In this document: positions 62,137 through 64,000 of the stretch, one piece after another | Layout of the letters: every line of letters starts with the position of its first letter | How positions within the stretch are numbered: position 1 is the stretch's first letter | Assembly: GCF_016428585.1 (NCBI RefSeq) | Contig: NZ_JAELVR010000009.1 | Coordinates: 124,001-188,000, forward strand | DNA: 64,000 nt | Source of the DNA: Sedimentitalea arenosa | GTDB lineage: Bacteria; Pseudomonadota; Alphaproteobacteria; Rhodobacterales; Rhodobacteraceae | Direction of reading: 5' to 3' | Notes under the pieces: generated by a model | The model's input: the letters and a program-made list of their open reading frames with translations, nothing else | Told to the model about the DNA's origin: nothing | Database searches by the model: none | Translations under genes and position numbers: made by a program

Positions 62137-62487
62137 ATGTCGACCTATATCAGCGATGACATTCGTATCGAATTGAATGCCGCCCGGATCGAGGGTCTGA
62201 AGAAGCTGAGCCGATTGCGGGTGCATGTCGGCGACGATCGCTATACCGTGCTCAGGATGTGGCGCGGCGGGTTCTCGGTCGAGGCCGATACGGTTCCACC
62301 GCTGCGCGGGCTGGTCGATCTCTACGACGGCGAACGCCACCTGTGCCAATGCCTGATCATCGGATCCGAGCCGGAAGCCGGAGAACGGAGCTACGAGTTC
62401 AAGCGCAACACCGCCGCAAGCGACCGCGCCCCGCTCGACCATTTTCGCGAGGTCGACGCGCCGGTGGGGCTGCTGCCCCACTCCTGA
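62137..62487 (+). CDS. Small protein of unknown function, PilZ-like fold possible
   Basis: A 116-residue soluble protein starting MSTYISDDIRIELNAARIEG after a GGGGAGGGA ribosome site. The middle, LSRLRVHVGDDRYTVLRMWRGGFSVEAD, is beta-rich and vaguely like PilZ-type domains but lacks their RxxxR motif, so I do not assign a function. It converges with patB (stop codons adjacent). Conserved hypothetical proteins of this shape are common in roseobacters. Confidence 0.65.
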   Translation: MSTYISDDIRIELNAARIEGLKKLSRLRVHVGDDRYTVLRMWRGGFSVEADTVPPLRGLVDLYDGERHLCQCLIIGSEPEAGERSYEFKRNTAASDRAPLDHFREVDAPVGLLPHS

Positions 62488-63660
62488 TCACTGCAGATCG
62501 GCGAAGGCGGCCTTGATCCGTGCACAGGCTTCCTCGAGCCGGTAGCGCTGTGTGGCCAGGTTGAAGCGTTCGAAATGCGCGCCGCCGGTTCCGAAGCCGG
62601 GGCCGGGCGAGGAAGCGATGCGAGCATCGTCGCGCAGGCGCGCGGTCACCTCGTCATGGCTCATGCCGGTGCCCGAGAAGTCGACCCAGGCCAGGTAGGT
62701 GGATTGCAGCGGCATCGACCAGAGGCCGGGGATCGCGTTGATCGTCGCATCGAACAGGGCCCGGTTGCTGTCGAGATGCTGCATCTGGGCACCGACCCAT
62801 GCGGCGCCTTCCGGTGAATAGGCGGCCGTGATCATCCGGATCGCCAGCGCACCGGGGCCGTAATCCAGCGTGTTCAGCCGCTGCTTCATTGCGGCGCGGA
62901 GCGTGGCGTCGGGGATGATCATGTTGCCGGTGCGCTGCCCGGCGATGTTGAACGTCTTGGACGCGGCGGTCAGCGTGACCGTGCGATGGCGCGCTTCCGG
63001 GGCCGCGACATCCATCGGAATGAAACGGTTGCCGGGATAGATCAGGTCGTGGTGGATTTCGTCTGAAACAAGCGTCAGGTCGTTGCGTTCGGCGAACTCG
63101 GCGACCGCGCGCAACTCATCGGGCGTCCACAGGCGTCCCGACGGGTTTTGCGGCGAACACCAGATCAGCATCGTTTCGGCACCGGTCAGGCGGCTCTGCG
63201 CGTCGTCGAGGTCCAGCGTGTAAGTGTCGCCGTCGCGCACCAGCGGGCATTCCAGAACCTTGCGGCCGGTCTTGTTAATCTTCTTGGCGAATTCGTGATA
63301 GACCGGTGGGAAGATGACCACGCTGTCGCCTGGATCCGTCCAGACGTCGAGACACAACGCGATTGCATTGCCCAGCCCTTGCGATGTCAGGACCCAGTCC
63401 GTGTCGATGGTCCAGTCGTGGCGGGTCTTCATCCACCACTGGATGGCCTCGAAATAGGCAGGGTATTCCCAGGAATAGCCGAAAACCCCGTGATCTACCG
63501 CTTCGCGCAGCGCTGCGATCACGCAGGGGGCGGTGGCGTAGTCGGAATCGGCCGTCCACATCGCCAGCCCGTCGTCGGGAGAAACACCGAACAGGCTCTC
63601 CATCTTGTCCCACTTGCTGCTGTGGGTGCCGCGCCGGTCGATCGGGTCATCGAAATTCAT
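62488..63660 (-). CDS. patB: PatB/MalY-type PLP-dependent C-S lyase
   Basis: A 390-residue fold-type I aminotransferase-like protein. The PLP lysine lies in TLTAASKTFNIAGQRTGN, and WCSPQNPSGRLW and the C-terminal ARLRDDARIASSPGPGFG are typical of MalY/PatB cystathionine beta-lyases. It should split cystathionine or cysteine S-conjugates. The start at 63660 opens MNFDDPIDRRGTHSSKWD, the usual family start. It is divergent from def. Confidence 0.9.
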   Translation of the reverse strand: MNFDDPIDRRGTHSSKWDKMESLFGVSPDDGLAMWTADSDYATAPCVIAALREAVDHGVFGYSWEYPAYFEAIQWWMKTRHDWTIDTDWVLTSQGLGNAIALCLDVWTDPGDSVVIFPPVYHEFAKKINKTGRKVLECPLVRDGDTYTLDLDDAQSRLTGAETMLIWCSPQNPSGRLWTPDELRAVAEFAERNDLTLVSDEIHHDLIYPGNRFIPMDVAAPEARHRTVTLTAASKTFNIAGQRTGNMIIPDATLRAAMKQRLNTLDYGPGALAIRMITAAYSPEGAAWVGAQMQHLDSNRALFDATINAIPGLWSMPLQSTYLAWVDFSGTGMSHDEVTARLRDDARIASSPGPGFGTGGAHFERFNLATQRYRLEEACARIKAAFADLQ

Positions 63661-63755
63661 TTCGGTCTCCTGTTTTCGCGCGCAAAGCTAGCCGGAAACG
63701 CGACAGGTGCAAGGGGGCGTTGCGATGGGGCGACCGATCGCCTAAATGACACGCC

Positions 63756-64000
63756 ATGAAACGTTCGATCCTGATCCATCCCGATCCGCGTCTGAAGAAA
63801 GCCTGCGCGCCGGTGACCGACATCACCGACGACATGGCGAAGCTTGCCGACGACATGCTCGAGACGATGTACGACGCGCCGGGCATCGGTCTGGCGGCGC
63901 CGCAGGTCGGGGTGCTGAGCCGGCTGATCGTGCTGGATTGCGTCAAGGAGGAGGGCGCGGCGCCGCGCCCCACCGTGATGTTCAACCCCGAGATCACGGC
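63756..64000 (+). CDS. def: Peptide deformylase (N-terminal part)
   Basis: The first 81 codons of peptide deformylase, cut by the right window edge. It starts MKRSILIHPDPRLKKACAPV and contains motif 1, PGIGLAAPQVG, near residue 45. The enzyme removes the formyl group from nascent proteins; the metal ligands (EGCLS and HEIDH) lie outside the window. It is divergent from patB. Confidence 0.95.
   Translation, partial: MKRSILIHPDPRLKKACAPVTDITDDMAKLADDMLETMYDAPGIGLAAPQVGVLSRLIVLDCVKEEGAAPRPTVMFNPEIT

Overview
The window is about 64 kb of high-GC chromosomal DNA from an alphaproteobacterium, almost certainly a member of the Rhodobacteraceae (Roseobacter group). Pointers are the irr/fabA-fabB-fabI block, the miaB-phoH-ybeY-corC-lnt order, a SAM/SAH-type RNA in front of metK (a class known mainly from Rhodobacterales), the cmk-rpsA...ihfB-lapA-trpF-trpB order, an SqrR-like persulfide sensor, a TTAA-N7-TTAA CtrA-type site and VPLPA-type C-terminal sorting signals. 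I found no tRNA or rRNA gene, CRISPR array, insertion sequence, integrase or phage gene. The content is chromosomal core mixed with catabolic accessory genes.

Layout. 1-6.4 kb: the start of a fused indolepyruvate ferredoxin oxidoreductase (minus, cut by the window edge), a divergent Lrp/AsnC regulator with a repeated 14-bp site between them, a flavin monooxygenase, a DUF3604 exported protein and a DUF3307 membrane protein. 6.6-10.4 kb: an unusual pair, an all-helical unknown protein followed by a 1023-residue ABC-transporter-like protein whose ATPase motifs are lost and which ends in a cyclic-nucleotide-binding domain. 10.4-20 kb: an SqrR-like ArsR regulator and nine co-directional minus-strand catabolic genes (enolase superfamily, zinc alcohol dehydrogenase, MFS exporter, pcaB, hydrolase, pcaD, threonine dehydratase-like, hydrolase, haloacid dehalogenase). 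20-26 kb: FKBP isomerase, a VPLPA-CTERM protein behind a sigma-54-like promoter, the fabA-fabB-fabI operon divergent from irr, and a LysR/PhyH divergent pair.

26.9-40.8 kb: a potassium channel with a zinc ribbon, an unknown protein, then the housekeeping run miaB, phoH, ybeY, corC-like, lnt, SAM/SAH riboswitch, metK, a YtcJ-like amidohydrolase, trmB, aroA, a membrane protein and cmk. 41-49.2 kb: rpsA, three inserted genes (dienelactone hydrolase, DUF1194, histidine phosphatase), then ihfB, lapA, trpF, a fasciclin protein and trpB. 49.2-64 kb: a second PEP-CTERM-like protein, small unknowns, a serine hydrolase, DUF2332, pth, rplY, a methyltransferase, an alpha-hydroxyacid dehydrogenase, a hydratase, trpA, ychF, a degenerate receiver-domain protein under a double CtrA-type site, a glutathionyl-hydroquinone reductase, a PatB-type lyase and the start of def.

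The items most worth a second look are the pseudo-ATPase ABC/cNMP protein with its helical neighbour; the CtrA-type double site in front of a receiver protein lacking the switch lysine; a four-copy intergenic palindromic repeat with an invariant GGAGTATT-N6-AAGATGAA core; the metK riboswitch; and several palindromes or iterated sites in promoter regions. All functional calls rest on reading the sequence and recalled family knowledge; no database search was run.
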